A stretch of 64,000 nucleotides of DNA from JAHECQ01 sp047638695 (GTDB lineage Bacteria > Actinomycetota > Acidimicrobiia > Acidimicrobiales > SZUA-35). The notes beneath the pieces were generated by a model that ran no database searches, was not told where the DNA came from, and was given only the letters and a program-made list of their open reading frames with translations. Shown piece by piece: positions 53,161 to 62,055 of the stretch (position 1 is its first letter; each line of letters begins with the position of its first letter). The position numbers were made by a program, and so were the translations under genes. The stretch is taken from contig JBLINY010000002.1 in NCBI GenBank assembly GCA_047638695.1, positions 1 to 64,000 of the forward strand, in the 5' to 3' direction.

Positions 53161-53726
53161 GAACGCTCCATCTCACCCAGCTCGACACCATCGATGGTGG
53201 CGTTGACGACCTCAATCTTGCTGGTGGGGAGGTTCTTGCCGACATAGTCGGGGCGAATCGGGAGTTCACGGTGCCCGCGATCGACCATGACGGCGAGTTG
53301 GACGGCCCGTGGCCGTCCCTGAGCCACCAGCGCGTCGAGAGCGGCACGAATGGTCCGCCCGGTGAAGAGCACGTCATCGACCAGCACAACCACCTTGCGG
53401 GCGATGTCGAAGGGAACCTCGGTTGCCGCCTCTGGCAGCACCGGTCGAAGACTGATGTCGTCTCTGTAGAACGCCACATCGAGTTTGCCGACCGCAACTT
53501 CGAGGCCTTCGATCTCGGCGAGCGCGATGGCCAATGATTCAGCGAATGGCACGCCGCCGGTTTGTAGCCCGACGATCACGACGTCATCGAGCCCCTGGTT
53601 CCGTTCGATGACCTCGTGAGCCATACGGCGGATCGCTCGCTCGACAGCGTCTCGATCGAGCACGGTGGTGCGAGGAATGAAAACACCGCCGTACGGGGGC
53701 GTGCGTTTTCGTTCGCGTTCAGCCAA
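53157..53726 (-). CDS. pyrR: Pyrimidine operon regulator PyrR
   Basis: 189 residues from TTG 53726 with GAAGAAGGGG upstream. The PRPP-binding motif VVLVDDVLFTGRTIRAAL and the RTPPYGGVFIPRTTVLDR N-terminus match PyrR, an RNA-binding attenuator protein with uracil phosphoribosyltransferase activity. It heads the operon, preceded by its own likely RNA target. Confidence 0.95.
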   Translation of the reverse strand: MAERERKRTPPYGGVFIPRTTVLDRDAVERAIRRMAHEVIERNQGLDDVVIVGLQTGGVPFAESLAIALAEIEGLEVAVGKLDVAFYRDDISLRPVLPEAATEVPFDIARKVVVLVDDVLFTGRTIRAALDALVAQGRPRAVQLAVMVDRGHRELPIRPDYVGKNLPTSKIEVVNATIDGVELGEMERS

Positions 53727-53742
53727 CTGACCCCTTCTTCCT

Positions 53743-53773
53743 CCGTGCCGGCCTCACAGGACCAGCTTCACGG
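53743..53773 (-). promoter_or_regulatory. PyrR-binding RNA hairpin upstream of pyrR
   Basis: The mRNA carries GGUCCUGUGAGGCC, which fits the PyrR binding-loop consensus ARUCCNGNGAGGYU at all but the end bases. It is enclosed by CCGUG/CACGG and CUGG/CCGG stems. It ends about 17 nt before the TTG and abuts the purine-rich ribosome binding site, so PyrR binding would probably block translation, as reported for mycobacteria. No downstream terminator hairpin is evident. Confidence 0.75.
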
Positions 53774-53802
53774 ACTCTGGGGGTGAATTCTAAAGGACGG
53801 AA

Positions 53803-54591
53803 TCAGTACATCCGCCCCGAAGTGCCATCGTCTCCGGCCCCGCGGGCCGTCTTTAGAGCAGCAGATGCGCCTGACACCATGGCCAGCAGGTCCGACGTGA
53901 TCGTTATCATGCGGAACCCCTGCTCGATCCGCTTGGCGGCCAAGGCGTGCGTACTGTGAATGCCCGGGGTAACGCCCTTTGCGTTGCAGGCCGCCACAAC
54001 GGTCGCGAGAGCGTCGTTGAAGCTCTGGTCGTCGTGATCCGATCCCGGGGGAAGACCGAGAGTGATCGACAGATCGGCTGGTCCGACATAGACGGCATCG
54101 ATCCCGGGGACCTCAAGAATGTCGTCGATGCTCTCTACCGCCTGCACCGTCTCGATCATCGGGATACACAACACCGTCTCGTTGGCTGTGCTGGCGTAGT
54201 CAGGTCCGAGGGCCATGCCTGCCCGGGCGGGCCCGTAGCTACGAGATCCCAAGGGGGCATAGCGACAAGAAGCGACCGCCTGCTCGGCCTCGGCGACTGA
54301 ATTCACCATTGGAATAATCACGCCCATGGCTCCGGCATCGAGCACCTTGCCGATGATGCCCGGTTCGTTCCAGGGCACCCTGACCGTCGGCGTTGCGCCG
54401 ATTCGTTGCATTGCCTGCAACGAATACAAGACTTCGTTGTAGTCGAGCAGACCGTGTTGCATATCGATGTTGATGTAGTCGAAGTCGAGCGCTCCAAAGT
54501 GCTCGGCGGCAATTGAGCTGCCAGTTGACAGCCACAGCCCAAGGGCCGCCTTGTCGTCGGCCCAGACCTGCTTCAGAGTGTTCTTACGCAT
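53803..54591 (-). CDS. HpcH/HpaI-family aldolase
   Basis: 262 residues. YINIDMQHGLLDYNEVL, the metal-binding region GAMGVIIPMVNSVAEAEQAV with the Glu in METVQAVESI, and YVGPADLSITLGLP are hallmarks of this class II aldolase family (2-keto-3-deoxy acid aldolases). It cleaves a hydroxy-keto acid to pyruvate and an aldehyde. Physiological substrate unknown. It sits alone between pyrR and the CAP gene. Confidence 0.9.
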   Translation of the reverse strand: MRKNTLKQVWADDKAALGLWLSTGSSIAAEHFGALDFDYINIDMQHGLLDYNEVLYSLQAMQRIGATPTVRVPWNEPGIIGKVLDAGAMGVIIPMVNSVAEAEQAVASCRYAPLGSRSYGPARAGMALGPDYASTANETVLCIPMIETVQAVESIDDILEVPGIDAVYVGPADLSITLGLPPGSDHDDQSFNDALATVVAACNAKGVTPGIHSTHALAAKRIEQGFRMITITSDLLAMVSGASAALKTARGAGDDGTSGRMY

Positions 54592-54673
54592 ACCCGCGAC
54601 CCTAGTGCCGTAGGACTGCCCGGTGACAGGGCCGCGTACGCTAAAGAGTTCGGCCTATCGACTGCGAGTGATC

Positions 54674-56293
54674 TCAGCCGGCGAAGTACTCGTTGGAGCT
54701 AGCCAACACGGCCGCAAGACGAAGATCATCACCGGACTTGAGCACGTCGGCCCAGTAGGCAAGTCCGGCTGCGTCGGGGGCACGGTTGAGGAACTGCAAG
54801 TACATCGCCGCCACTCGCGCTTCGCGACTCTCCCGCGATTGGTAGAAACGGTAGGCGACGGTGCCCGTTCCGATGCTGCCGGCTTGGCCCGTCCAATAGC
54901 TTCGGCCGCCGTTATCGGCCGATCGATCGAGGAGCACGCCATAGAGATCGACCACCCATGCGTCGTAGGTGCCCCCCTGAAGGGTCACGTACTCCCGACT
55001 GCCATAGAAAGAGGCTGCTACCTGCGCCACTGACGACCCGGTCTGGAGCCTAGAGATCCAGTACTGGCTACCCGAGCGGTCGCCCGGCCGGCCCAGGGTG
55101 TCGATGTAAAGCTGGTCGACCACGTTGGCTGTCCAGGCCTCACTTACGGCGAGAGCCTGCACGAAGTTGAACCGAGTAGTTCCCGTGGCCAACCGCTGTG
55201 TCCAATACTCGAGCTCGCCTGCAGTCGGGTTGCGGCCTACGAAGTCAGCGAACGAGCGAGTGACGAAATCGTTGTAGACCGCTGGTGAGATGCCGCCGGC
55301 AGCGGGGGTGTCACCGAGGATCACGACGTCATAGCTGAAGCTTGCGGGGTTGCCACCGACTCGCGCACCATCAACGGTCACCCGGTAGGTGAGATCGACG
55401 GTCGGATGCAGGTTCACGCCGACTGGCTCCCACACCAGGATGGGGAACGGGGCGCTGTTGCCAGCTGAGTCGCGATGCACAACGGTGCTGGAGATCGGTG
55501 ACCCATCCTGCGAAATCGAGACGGTTGCGGCGGAAAAGTCGCCGTTGCGGATACCAACTGACCAACGGGGAAAGACCAACTCGCCTGGGACGAATCCACG
55601 AGGTGGCCAGGCAACAAAGCCCTCACTCTCACGGAGTGTCGGCTGGGCGCCGAACACATTGTCAAAGACCCACAGGGTGTTGGACGACCAACCTCCGGTG
55701 GCCGGAATGTCACCGGTTCCCATCTGATTCGTCGTTGGGTGCAGGATCCAGTTGCGATGTCCGACCCGGAGGTTGTTGCTGCCCGGGTCTTCCATATAGC
55801 CGGTAATCGACTCGGGGCCGGTTCGGCCGAGATAGAGATCGCTCGATTGGGCCGCCTGGGCGCCGCTGGCGGTGTAGCAGGCAAAGCTCGAGTCGGGGGA
55901 GTGACTCAAACGTCCGCTGGCGCTCATCATGAGGGCCGCTTCTTGAGCTTGGGCTGACCAGGCGGGGTTCTCGGTTATGCCGGCCGGCACGCCCGCCATC
56001 GACCGGAAGAAGTTGACTCGACTGAAGATTGCGTCCCGAAATTCCTGTGACGTTGTTCCCGGGGTACAGCTCGACCGATCGCCGTTCCAACCGCTGCTGG
56101 GCGACGGTGAGCCGAACTCCGACTCGTAGGCCGCCACGACGGCACTCCGGTCCTGTGTGTTCAGCCAGTTCGACGCGGCATTGGCTGAGTTACTTCCGAC
56201 GGGCCCGACACCGGCAAACGATGCGGTGAGTAGAAGAAGAAAGGAGAAGAGCCGGAGAGACCTCGATCGGAGCACGACTGTGTTGTCGTCCAC
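54674..56293 (-). CDS. Secreted CAP-domain protein with four DUF4214-like repeats
   Basis: 539 residues from GTG. A signal peptide (FSFLLLLTASFAGVGPVGSNSANA) leads to a CAP/SCP domain (about 75-190: RDAIFSRVNFFRSMAGVP, AQEAALMMSASGRLSH, GHRNWILHP). A beta-rich region (about 195-330) follows, then four repeats of about 50 residues with the DUF4214 pattern (FVGRNPTAGELEYWTQRL, TLGRPGDRSGSQYWISRL, LLDRSADNGGRSYWTGQ, FLNRAPDAAGLAYWADVL). It is exported and may bind cell-surface or extracellular glycans. No catalytic site is proven. Confidence 0.88.
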   Translation of the reverse strand: MDDNTVVLRSRSLRLFSFLLLLTASFAGVGPVGSNSANAASNWLNTQDRSAVVAAYESEFGSPSPSSGWNGDRSSCTPGTTSQEFRDAIFSRVNFFRSMAGVPAGITENPAWSAQAQEAALMMSASGRLSHSPDSSFACYTASGAQAAQSSDLYLGRTGPESITGYMEDPGSNNLRVGHRNWILHPTTNQMGTGDIPATGGWSSNTLWVFDNVFGAQPTLRESEGFVAWPPRGFVPGELVFPRWSVGIRNGDFSAATVSISQDGSPISSTVVHRDSAGNSAPFPILVWEPVGVNLHPTVDLTYRVTVDGARVGGNPASFSYDVVILGDTPAAGGISPAVYNDFVTRSFADFVGRNPTAGELEYWTQRLATGTTRFNFVQALAVSEAWTANVVDQLYIDTLGRPGDRSGSQYWISRLQTGSSVAQVAASFYGSREYVTLQGGTYDAWVVDLYGVLLDRSADNGGRSYWTGQAGSIGTGTVAYRFYQSRESREARVAAMYLQFLNRAPDAAGLAYWADVLKSGDDLRLAAVLASSNEYFAG

Positions 56294-56344
56294 AGAAGGT
56301 CAAACATTAAGAACTTTGAGGAATTCGTTTACGCCACTCTGTTT

Positions 56345-56380
56345 CTTTCACGCAACTTCTTTCACGCAACTTCTTTCACG
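56345..56380. repeat. 14-bp tandem repeat, 2.6 copies
   Basis: CTTTCACGCAACTT repeats at 56345 and 56359, with a partial third copy at 56373, in the gap between the nusB stop and the CAP gene start. It may affect the CAP gene's leader or be neutral. Confidence 0.8.
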
Positions 56381-56390
56381 TCTGTTTCCT

Positions 56391-56810
56391 TCAAGCCACT
56401 TTGTTCGGCAGGTCGCGCGCGATGGCTGCCAAAACACCGTTCACGAACCGACTCGACTCGTCTGTCGAGTATCGACCGGCGAGTTCGACGGCCTCGGAGA
56501 GAATTACGCCTGTCGGCGCCTCCCCGTTGAGCATCTCCGAAACGGCGAGGCGCATCACGATCAAGTCGAGCACCGGCATGCGTTCGAGTGTCCAGCCCTT
56601 TGCCTTAGCGGCGATGAGTTGGTCGGCCTGCTCTTGGTGTTCGGCCATAGCGGTCATCAGATTCAGCGCGAAAGTCTCTGGTGGCACGACAAGGCTGTCG
56701 ATCAGCTCGCCGATCGAGATCTTTCGGATGCGGGCTTCGTAGCTCAACTCGACGGCCCTCTCGCGTCCCTCGCGACGGCTGGCCCGGCCCAAAGGCGAGT
56801 TTCCGGTCAC
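56391..56810 (-). CDS. nusB: Transcription antitermination factor NusB
   Basis: 139 residues: GRASRREGRERAVELSYEA, then VLDLIVMRLAVSEML and TGVILSEAVELAGRYSTDESSRFVNGVLAAIAR, the typical NusB ending. It binds the boxA RNA in rRNA antitermination. It overlaps efp by 4 bp. Confidence 0.95.
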   Translation of the reverse strand: MTGNSPLGRASRREGRERAVELSYEARIRKISIGELIDSLVVPPETFALNLMTAMAEHQEQADQLIAAKAKGWTLERMPVLDLIVMRLAVSEMLNGEAPTGVILSEAVELAGRYSTDESSRFVNGVLAAIARDLPNKVA

Positions 56811-57367
56811 GCCCGGGTCATGTATTCGCCCGTACGAGTGTCGACCTTCACCCGCTCTCCCGGCCCAACAAAGAGGGGAACCTGCAGCACGAACCCGGTC
56901 TCGAGTGTCGCTGGCTTACGGGCGCCGGAGACGCGATCACCCTGGACTCCCGGCTCTGTCTCGGTGATCTGAAGCTCGACTGAAGTCGGCAGATCGGTTC
57001 CGACTACTTCGTCGCCGAACTTCAACAGCACGATCGATGAACCCTCGACGAGGTAGTTGACTGCGTCACCCATCGCCACCTCCGAAACGTTCGACTGTTC
57101 AAACGTCTCGTTATCCATGACGACATAGTCGGCACCCTCGCGGTACAGGAACTGCTGTTCACGCTTTTCGATGAACGCCCGCTCGATTCGTTCACCGGCG
57201 TTGAACCGACGATCGACCACAGACCCCGTCCGCATGTTGCGCAGTGTGGTTCGGACGAATGCACCACCCTTGCCAGGCTTCACGTGCTGGAATTCGACGA
57301 CGGTGAGGAGATCCCCATTGATCTCGATCGTCATCCCGTTCTTGAAGTCGTTCGTGGTCATTGCCAT
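56807..57367 (-). CDS. efp: Elongation factor P
   Basis: 186 residues from ATG 57367 with GGAG eight bases upstream. The conserved domain I loop QHVKPGKGGAFVR carries the tip lysine that contacts the P-site tRNA. Domains II and III follow (VMDNETFEQ, PGVQGDR, GFVLQVPLFVGPGERVKVDTRTGEY). It relieves stalling at polyproline. A longer frame start at 57448 overlaps the peptidase gene and is not used. Confidence 0.95.
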   Translation of the reverse strand: MAMTTNDFKNGMTIEINGDLLTVVEFQHVKPGKGGAFVRTTLRNMRTGSVVDRRFNAGERIERAFIEKREQQFLYREGADYVVMDNETFEQSNVSEVAMGDAVNYLVEGSSIVLLKFGDEVVGTDLPTSVELQITETEPGVQGDRVSGARKPATLETGFVLQVPLFVGPGERVKVDTRTGEYMTRA

Positions 57368-57395
57368 TGCTGCGTCTCCTCGTTGCGGTGTCGCG

Positions 57396-58505
57396 TCATC
57401 CGACGAAGTCGGGGACGAGGCCCTTTGGGCTGTGGGTGATAGGTACACAGCCGGTTCTGGTGACGATGACCGAATCCTCGACCCGCACTCCCCCGTAGCC
57501 GGGGAAATAGGCGCCGGGCTCGACCGTCACCACGAGACCGGCTCGGAGGATACCTACCGAGCGGGGCGACAAGATGGGTTGCTCATGGATCTCGAGGCCG
57601 ATCCCGTGACCCGTACCGTGGGTGAAATGGTCGGCCATGCCGCGATCAGCCAAGACCTCGCGGCATGCAATGTCGATGGCCACCTGCTCTATCCCGTCCT
57701 TAACGGCGGCAACGCCACAACGTTGCGCCGTGGCGACTGCGTCGTAGAGAGCCGCCTGCCTTTCGGTTGGATCGCCACCCGCCACCACCGTTCGTGTCAT
57801 GTCGCTGCCATAGCCGTCGATCTTTGCCCCGAAGTCGAGCACGACGAGGTCGCCATGCTCGACACGTCGATCGGACGGTCGGGCGTGCGGTAGCGCTGCG
57901 TTGGGGCCAGAGCCGACGATTGTCTCGAAACTGACTTCATCGGCGCCCAACAAACGCATCTGATGATCGAGTTCGGCTCCAAAGGCCCGCTCGGTCGGTC
58001 GTTCGTCAAGCAATGGGTAAACAACAGCGAATGCGGCGTCAGCTACTTCTGATGCTCGACGGAGTCGGCTGATCTCACCATCGTCCTTGTATTGGCGAAG
58101 TACTTCGATCAACCCATCGGTGACGACCAACGTCGCGTCGAGAACATCCTCAAGCCGCCCATATTCGGCCACCGTCAGGTGCGCGGCCTCGATACCGACA
58201 CGGTCGCGGGCGAGGGCTGCAGCCGCCGCTCCATTGGTATCGACCGTGATCTCGATTTCGGCCTCAACGCCGTTCGCCGCTAGCTGCTGGGGAGCCTGCT
58301 CGGCGTATCGGGCGTCGGTAATCAGCAGCAATCGATCGGTCGTGATCACTACCCGACCGTTTGATCCGGTGAAACCGGTGAGCCAGCGAACGTTGACCGG
58401 TTTCGACACCATCAGAGCATCGATACCGGCCCCATCGAACTCGCCGCGCACCTTGTCGACGCGAGCCACCACCGCCATATCGACAAGCTTGGTCTTAGCG
58501 CTCAT
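57396..58505 (-). CDS. pepQ: Xaa-Pro aminopeptidase / M24B metallopeptidase
   Basis: 369 residues from ATG 58505. The creatinase-like N-domain (about 10-130) precedes the pita-bread catalytic domain, whose metal ligands are all present: Asp in VLDFGAKIDGYGSDMTRT, His in THGTGHGIGLEIHE, Glu in VTVEPGAYFPG and Glu in VRVEDS. It commonly sits between aroB and efp in bacteria. Confidence 0.9.
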   Translation of the reverse strand: MSAKTKLVDMAVVARVDKVRGEFDGAGIDALMVSKPVNVRWLTGFTGSNGRVVITTDRLLLITDARYAEQAPQQLAANGVEAEIEITVDTNGAAAAALARDRVGIEAAHLTVAEYGRLEDVLDATLVVTDGLIEVLRQYKDDGEISRLRRASEVADAAFAVVYPLLDERPTERAFGAELDHQMRLLGADEVSFETIVGSGPNAALPHARPSDRRVEHGDLVVLDFGAKIDGYGSDMTRTVVAGGDPTERQAALYDAVATAQRCGVAAVKDGIEQVAIDIACREVLADRGMADHFTHGTGHGIGLEIHEQPILSPRSVGILRAGLVVTVEPGAYFPGYGGVRVEDSVIVTRTGCVPITHSPKGLVPDFVG

Positions 58506-58515
58506 CAGACAGCGC

Positions 58516-59541
58516 TCATGAGACTGCGAGCAAGGCATCGAGAAGCAAATCGACGTCGTCGACGATCACCGACTCGACCCCGTCCGGTCCATCAAGCACG
58601 AACGTGATGCCGTCAGTGGCCTTCTTGTCCTTTCGAAACAGCTCGACCAAAGCATGGTGATCAGAGTTTGCGGGCACCGTGGTAGCCAAGCCGAACTGCT
58701 CTACCAACCGTCGATGCTCGTCGACGGACGCGGCCTCGATTCGACCCAGCCGTCGAGCGACTTCAGCCGCATATACCAACCCGATCGCGACGCCCTCGCC
58801 GTGCCTGATGTCGTACGCTCCGGCCGTTTCGAGTGCGTGCCCAAGGGTGTGGCCATAGTTCAGAATGGCGCGCCGGCCCCCTTCACGCTCGTCGCTGGCG
58901 ACAACGTCGGCCTTGATCCGGACACACGTGGCGACTTGTTCTGCGAGGTCGAGTTCGTCGAGTCTGCGGCCGGCGAGGTGATCGCCGCCAATGAACTGGT
59001 ACTTGGCCAACTCGCCGAGGCCGCTGGAAAACTCTCTTGCCGGCAATGTTGCCAACGTATCGGTGTCACAAATGACGGCCGCTGGCTGCCAAAAGGCCCC
59101 GACAAGGTTCTTGCCCTCGGGAAGATTGACGCCACATTTTCCACCGATGGCGGCATCGATCTGGCCGAGCAGCGTGGTGGCAACGTGGATCACGTTGATC
59201 CCCCGGTGATAGCTGGCAGCGAGGAAGCCGCCGAGGTCAGTGACGACTCCGCCGCCCACGGCGACAACCAGATCTCGGCGTGTCATGCCCGACTGGGCCA
59301 TTTGCCGAGCCAGATCTTCGACGACGCTGAGCCGCTTGGCCGCCTCGCCGTCGGGCACGGTGAATACCTCAAACGGCAGGCCGGGATCGACGGTCACACC
59401 CACACCAGTCTGCGTAACAACCGCAACTCGTTGTGTACCCGGAGGAATAAGGGACGCGAGATCAGCGATTACCCCAGGGCCAACATGAACCGGATAGCTC
59501 CGCCCATCAGGAAGCGGAACGGTCTCGACCAAAGTCCTCAC
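58516..59541 (-). CDS. aroB: 3-dehydroquinate synthase
   Basis: 341 residues with VGGGVVTDLGGFLAASYHRG, the NAD-binding GGKCGVNLPEGKNLVGAFWQP and YGHTLGHALE (metal-binding histidine). It catalyses the second shikimate step. No aroK or aroC is found next to it; aroE lies about 3 kb away in the same block. Confidence 0.96.
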   Translation of the reverse strand: MRTLVETVPLPDGRSYPVHVGPGVIADLASLIPPGTQRVAVVTQTGVGVTVDPGLPFEVFTVPDGEAAKRLSVVEDLARQMAQSGMTRRDLVVAVGGGVVTDLGGFLAASYHRGINVIHVATTLLGQIDAAIGGKCGVNLPEGKNLVGAFWQPAAVICDTDTLATLPAREFSSGLGELAKYQFIGGDHLAGRRLDELDLAEQVATCVRIKADVVASDEREGGRRAILNYGHTLGHALETAGAYDIRHGEGVAIGLVYAAEVARRLGRIEAASVDEHRRLVEQFGLATTVPANSDHHALVELFRKDKKATDGITFVLDGPDGVESVIVDDVDLLLDALLAVS

Positions 59542-59558
59542 AGGACCCGAGGCTACTG

Positions 59559-60320
59559 TCAGCCGACGACCGCAGCGCTCACAGGAGCAGCGGCCACAAT
59601 CACGATCGTCGCCGCGGCCAAGAACGGGCCCATGGGAATCTCGGCCCGTCGATCGCCTCGAATCGCGTTGAGAATCACTCCGGACACGCCGGCGACCAGA
59701 AAGCTAAGCAGGATGGCGTAGAAGACAAGCCGGACGGCGATCATCTGTTCGGTCGACATCCAACCAAGAAAGAGGCCGAGACTCGGAGCCAACTTGACGT
59801 CACCGAGACCCATTCCAGGCGGGTAAGCCAAAAATGCTGCCCCAAGAATTCCACCAAACAGCAGGGCGCCGATGAGCGCTGGCCAGATGCGATCTTGAGC
59901 CCCGTCGGATCCGCTCAGCACCAGCACCAGCACCAGTCCGGCCAGGAGAGTCGGGTAGGTCAGGATGTTCAACAGCAGATGAGTCTCAATATCAATTACC
60001 GACATAGTGACGAGAGCGGCGAAAAACAGCAGATAGGGCACCAGATCGATACTCATGCCAAAGCGAACACCGGCGGCTGCGAACGCTGCTGCGGTTGCGA
60101 GGTCAGTGAGGGGATACCGCCACCACGAGTGCGAGGTATCGGTGGGGCAGCGACGAAACCACGAGAAGACCGGAAGCAACGACGCATTACCGAGGCTGCA
60201 GCGACAGACCTGGCATCGATGCTCGGCTGCCAGTTTCTCGCGGTCGACGGCTCGGTCGACAATCACCCCCAGAAGAGGGCCAACAACCAGCCCGCAAAGA
60301 AAGAGAAAAAGCGCCAGCAT
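59559..60320 (-). CDS. Prepilin peptidase (type IV leader peptidase)
   Basis: 253 residues with about seven hydrophobic helices. Two catalytic aspartates are visible: MSVIDIETHLLLN and GLGDVKLAPSLG (GxGD). An N-terminal CQVC-type cysteine region resembles the methyltransferase-associated zinc site, though a fully conserved CxxC pair is not seen. It processes type IV pilin or pseudopilin signal peptides. It follows the DUF4388 gene by 3 bp, suggesting a pilus link. Confidence 0.92.
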   Translation of the reverse strand: MLALFLFLCGLVVGPLLGVIVDRAVDREKLAAEHRCQVCRCSLGNASLLPVFSWFRRCPTDTSHSWWRYPLTDLATAAAFAAAGVRFGMSIDLVPYLLFFAALVTMSVIDIETHLLLNILTYPTLLAGLVLVLVLSGSDGAQDRIWPALIGALLFGGILGAAFLAYPPGMGLGDVKLAPSLGLFLGWMSTEQMIAVRLVFYAILLSFLVAGVSGVILNAIRGDRRAEIPMGPFLAAATIVIVAAAPVSAAVVG

Positions 60321-60323
60321 GTA

Positions 60324-61910
60324 TCAGCGTTCGCTCTTGAGGTAACGCATCAGCAAGCTTCCGCCTTGCTCTTCGGTGGATGGGGCCTCGTCGCCCTCGG
60401 TATCGGCCACGGGCTCGGCGCCCGGCATGACCGGGGCATCGTTAAGCGACTCACGGAACGAGTCGATCTCCGCGGGTGACGGCGGTGCCGGCATATCGCT
60501 GCCCATGGACTCAGCGGCGAAGGACTCGACACCACTGACGTCCTCGATGCTGTCAGAAACGAACATCGGTTCCGACATGGGATCCAGGTCGGGAGCGCTG
60601 AAGTCGGGAGCAGCAGGAGCTTCGCTGAATACTGGGGGTGCCGGCATCGGCGGGCGCTCGGAACGGGGAACGGGCGGTGCAGCGGGCAGCTCATCGGTCA
60701 TGCCGATCTGGGCGGCGGTCTCAACGGCACCGATAGAGAAGGGATCGTTTGTGTCAACCGAATCGGTGGTCGAGACCGAATCAGCGAAGCTCATCGGCTC
60801 AGGCTGAAAGGCGGCGAACGACGAAACGGCCTCCTCGATGAGATCATCAGGATCAGGGGCGGCGATTGGAGTCATTGCCCGACCGAAAGAGACATCGGCG
60901 GCTGGAATTGTTTCCTGCGCCATCGCTGCCGGGGCAGCGAACATCGAGTCGTCGACGGGCTCGGCCTCAAGCGCCAAGAACGCCTCGACGTTGGGTTGTG
61001 GCCGGGGAGTCGGGACGGCTGGCGGCTCGTCGGACACGTTGCTCCGGGTTGCGGCCTCGAACTTCGGCTCGGGCTGAGCGACCTCTGTGACCGGCTGTTC
61101 AATGGCAACCGGTCCGGTTTCAACAACCATCGCGGCGCCGGTCTGGGCTTCGTCGATCGCCAGCTGATTGCCGGCGATCTCGGCAACCGCTCGGTCGGCG
61201 ACTGCCGGCGAGTGAGCAACAACTGGAGGGTCGGCAACCACTGGCTGGGCGACAACCATCTCGTCACGGACCATCGCATCACTGGCAGTTTCATCGACCC
61301 CGGACCGGGCAGCAACAGCCTCGTCAGCAACGGCCTCGTCAGCAACAACCGGGTCACTCTGCGAACGGGCATCCTCGTTTATGTCGAGCAGTTCTTGTTC
61401 GATCAGCTTCTTCAGCATGCGGCTGACGTCAACCTCGCCCAGCTCGAGATCCACCGAGACCTCGCGTACGGCGGCTCGTGAGCCGACCGTCACGAGCAAT
61501 CTCCACTGCTCACGAGTGATCGTGACTTCATCGGCTGAAAGCTCGGGCCGTGGGGTCAGAATGTGGTCCATCGACGGCACAACAGCGGCGATCTCGTTCC
61601 ACTCTTGTAGGCGCTCACCGGCTGTCGCCACCACCAAGTCGACGATCTGCGAGCTGCTCGGATCGTCCGAGTTCTCATCGGCCGTAAAAGAGAAGTTGCC
61701 GCTATTGAACCGCATCAGCTCAAAGACTGAGTCCTCCACCGAGCAACCGGCAGCGGCGCCGAACGAACCATCGACGAGTTGACCGTCGTGGAGCCAGAGC
61801 GATCCAGTTCCCCGGTCGCCACTCACCCGCAGGCGACCTGTCTTTGAGGTCCCGGCCAGCAGGCCGAGAACCTCGTCGAGGGTAAAATTATCGAGCGAGC
61901 CTTGCAGCAT
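60324..61910 (-). CDS. DUF4388 (PATAN-like) protein with long disordered tail
   Basis: 528 residues. The first about 170 residues form a DUF4388-type domain (LQGSLDNFTLDEVLGLLAGTSKTGRLRV, GSLWLHDGQLVDGSFGA). A helical segment (about 130-180) follows, then about 330 residues of Ala/Pro/Glu/Val-rich low complexity with repeated VVADEAVADEAVA-type runs. Such proteins appear in motility and pilus-regulating systems, which fits the prepilin peptidase next door. The tail looks disordered. Confidence 0.8.
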   Translation of the reverse strand: MLQGSLDNFTLDEVLGLLAGTSKTGRLRVSGDRGTGSLWLHDGQLVDGSFGAAAGCSVEDSVFELMRFNSGNFSFTADENSDDPSSSQIVDLVVATAGERLQEWNEIAAVVPSMDHILTPRPELSADEVTITREQWRLLVTVGSRAAVREVSVDLELGEVDVSRMLKKLIEQELLDINEDARSQSDPVVADEAVADEAVAARSGVDETASDAMVRDEMVVAQPVVADPPVVAHSPAVADRAVAEIAGNQLAIDEAQTGAAMVVETGPVAIEQPVTEVAQPEPKFEAATRSNVSDEPPAVPTPRPQPNVEAFLALEAEPVDDSMFAAPAAMAQETIPAADVSFGRAMTPIAAPDPDDLIEEAVSSFAAFQPEPMSFADSVSTTDSVDTNDPFSIGAVETAAQIGMTDELPAAPPVPRSERPPMPAPPVFSEAPAAPDFSAPDLDPMSEPMFVSDSIEDVSGVESFAAESMGSDMPAPPSPAEIDSFRESLNDAPVMPGAEPVADTEGDEAPSTEEQGGSLLMRYLKSER

Positions 61911-62055
61911 TGGGAGCCACCCTTAACGGTGATGAGACAGTGGAGGACCTCGATTGAGGCAGTCCTGAATAGTTCGGCCGCTCAACGCTGCCTTTAAGGC
62001 ATTTGAGAGAATCTTCTAGTTCACTTGCCCTAGTAGCCCTTCTCCTTCGTTTGCC
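61911..62055. other. Intergenic region, only minor features
   Basis: The 145 bp between the DUF4388 start and the aroE stop contain a small palindrome TGCCTTTAAGGCA. No confident promoter or terminator was identified. The DUF4388 gene may be read through from aroE or from a weak promoter here. Confidence 0.4.
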
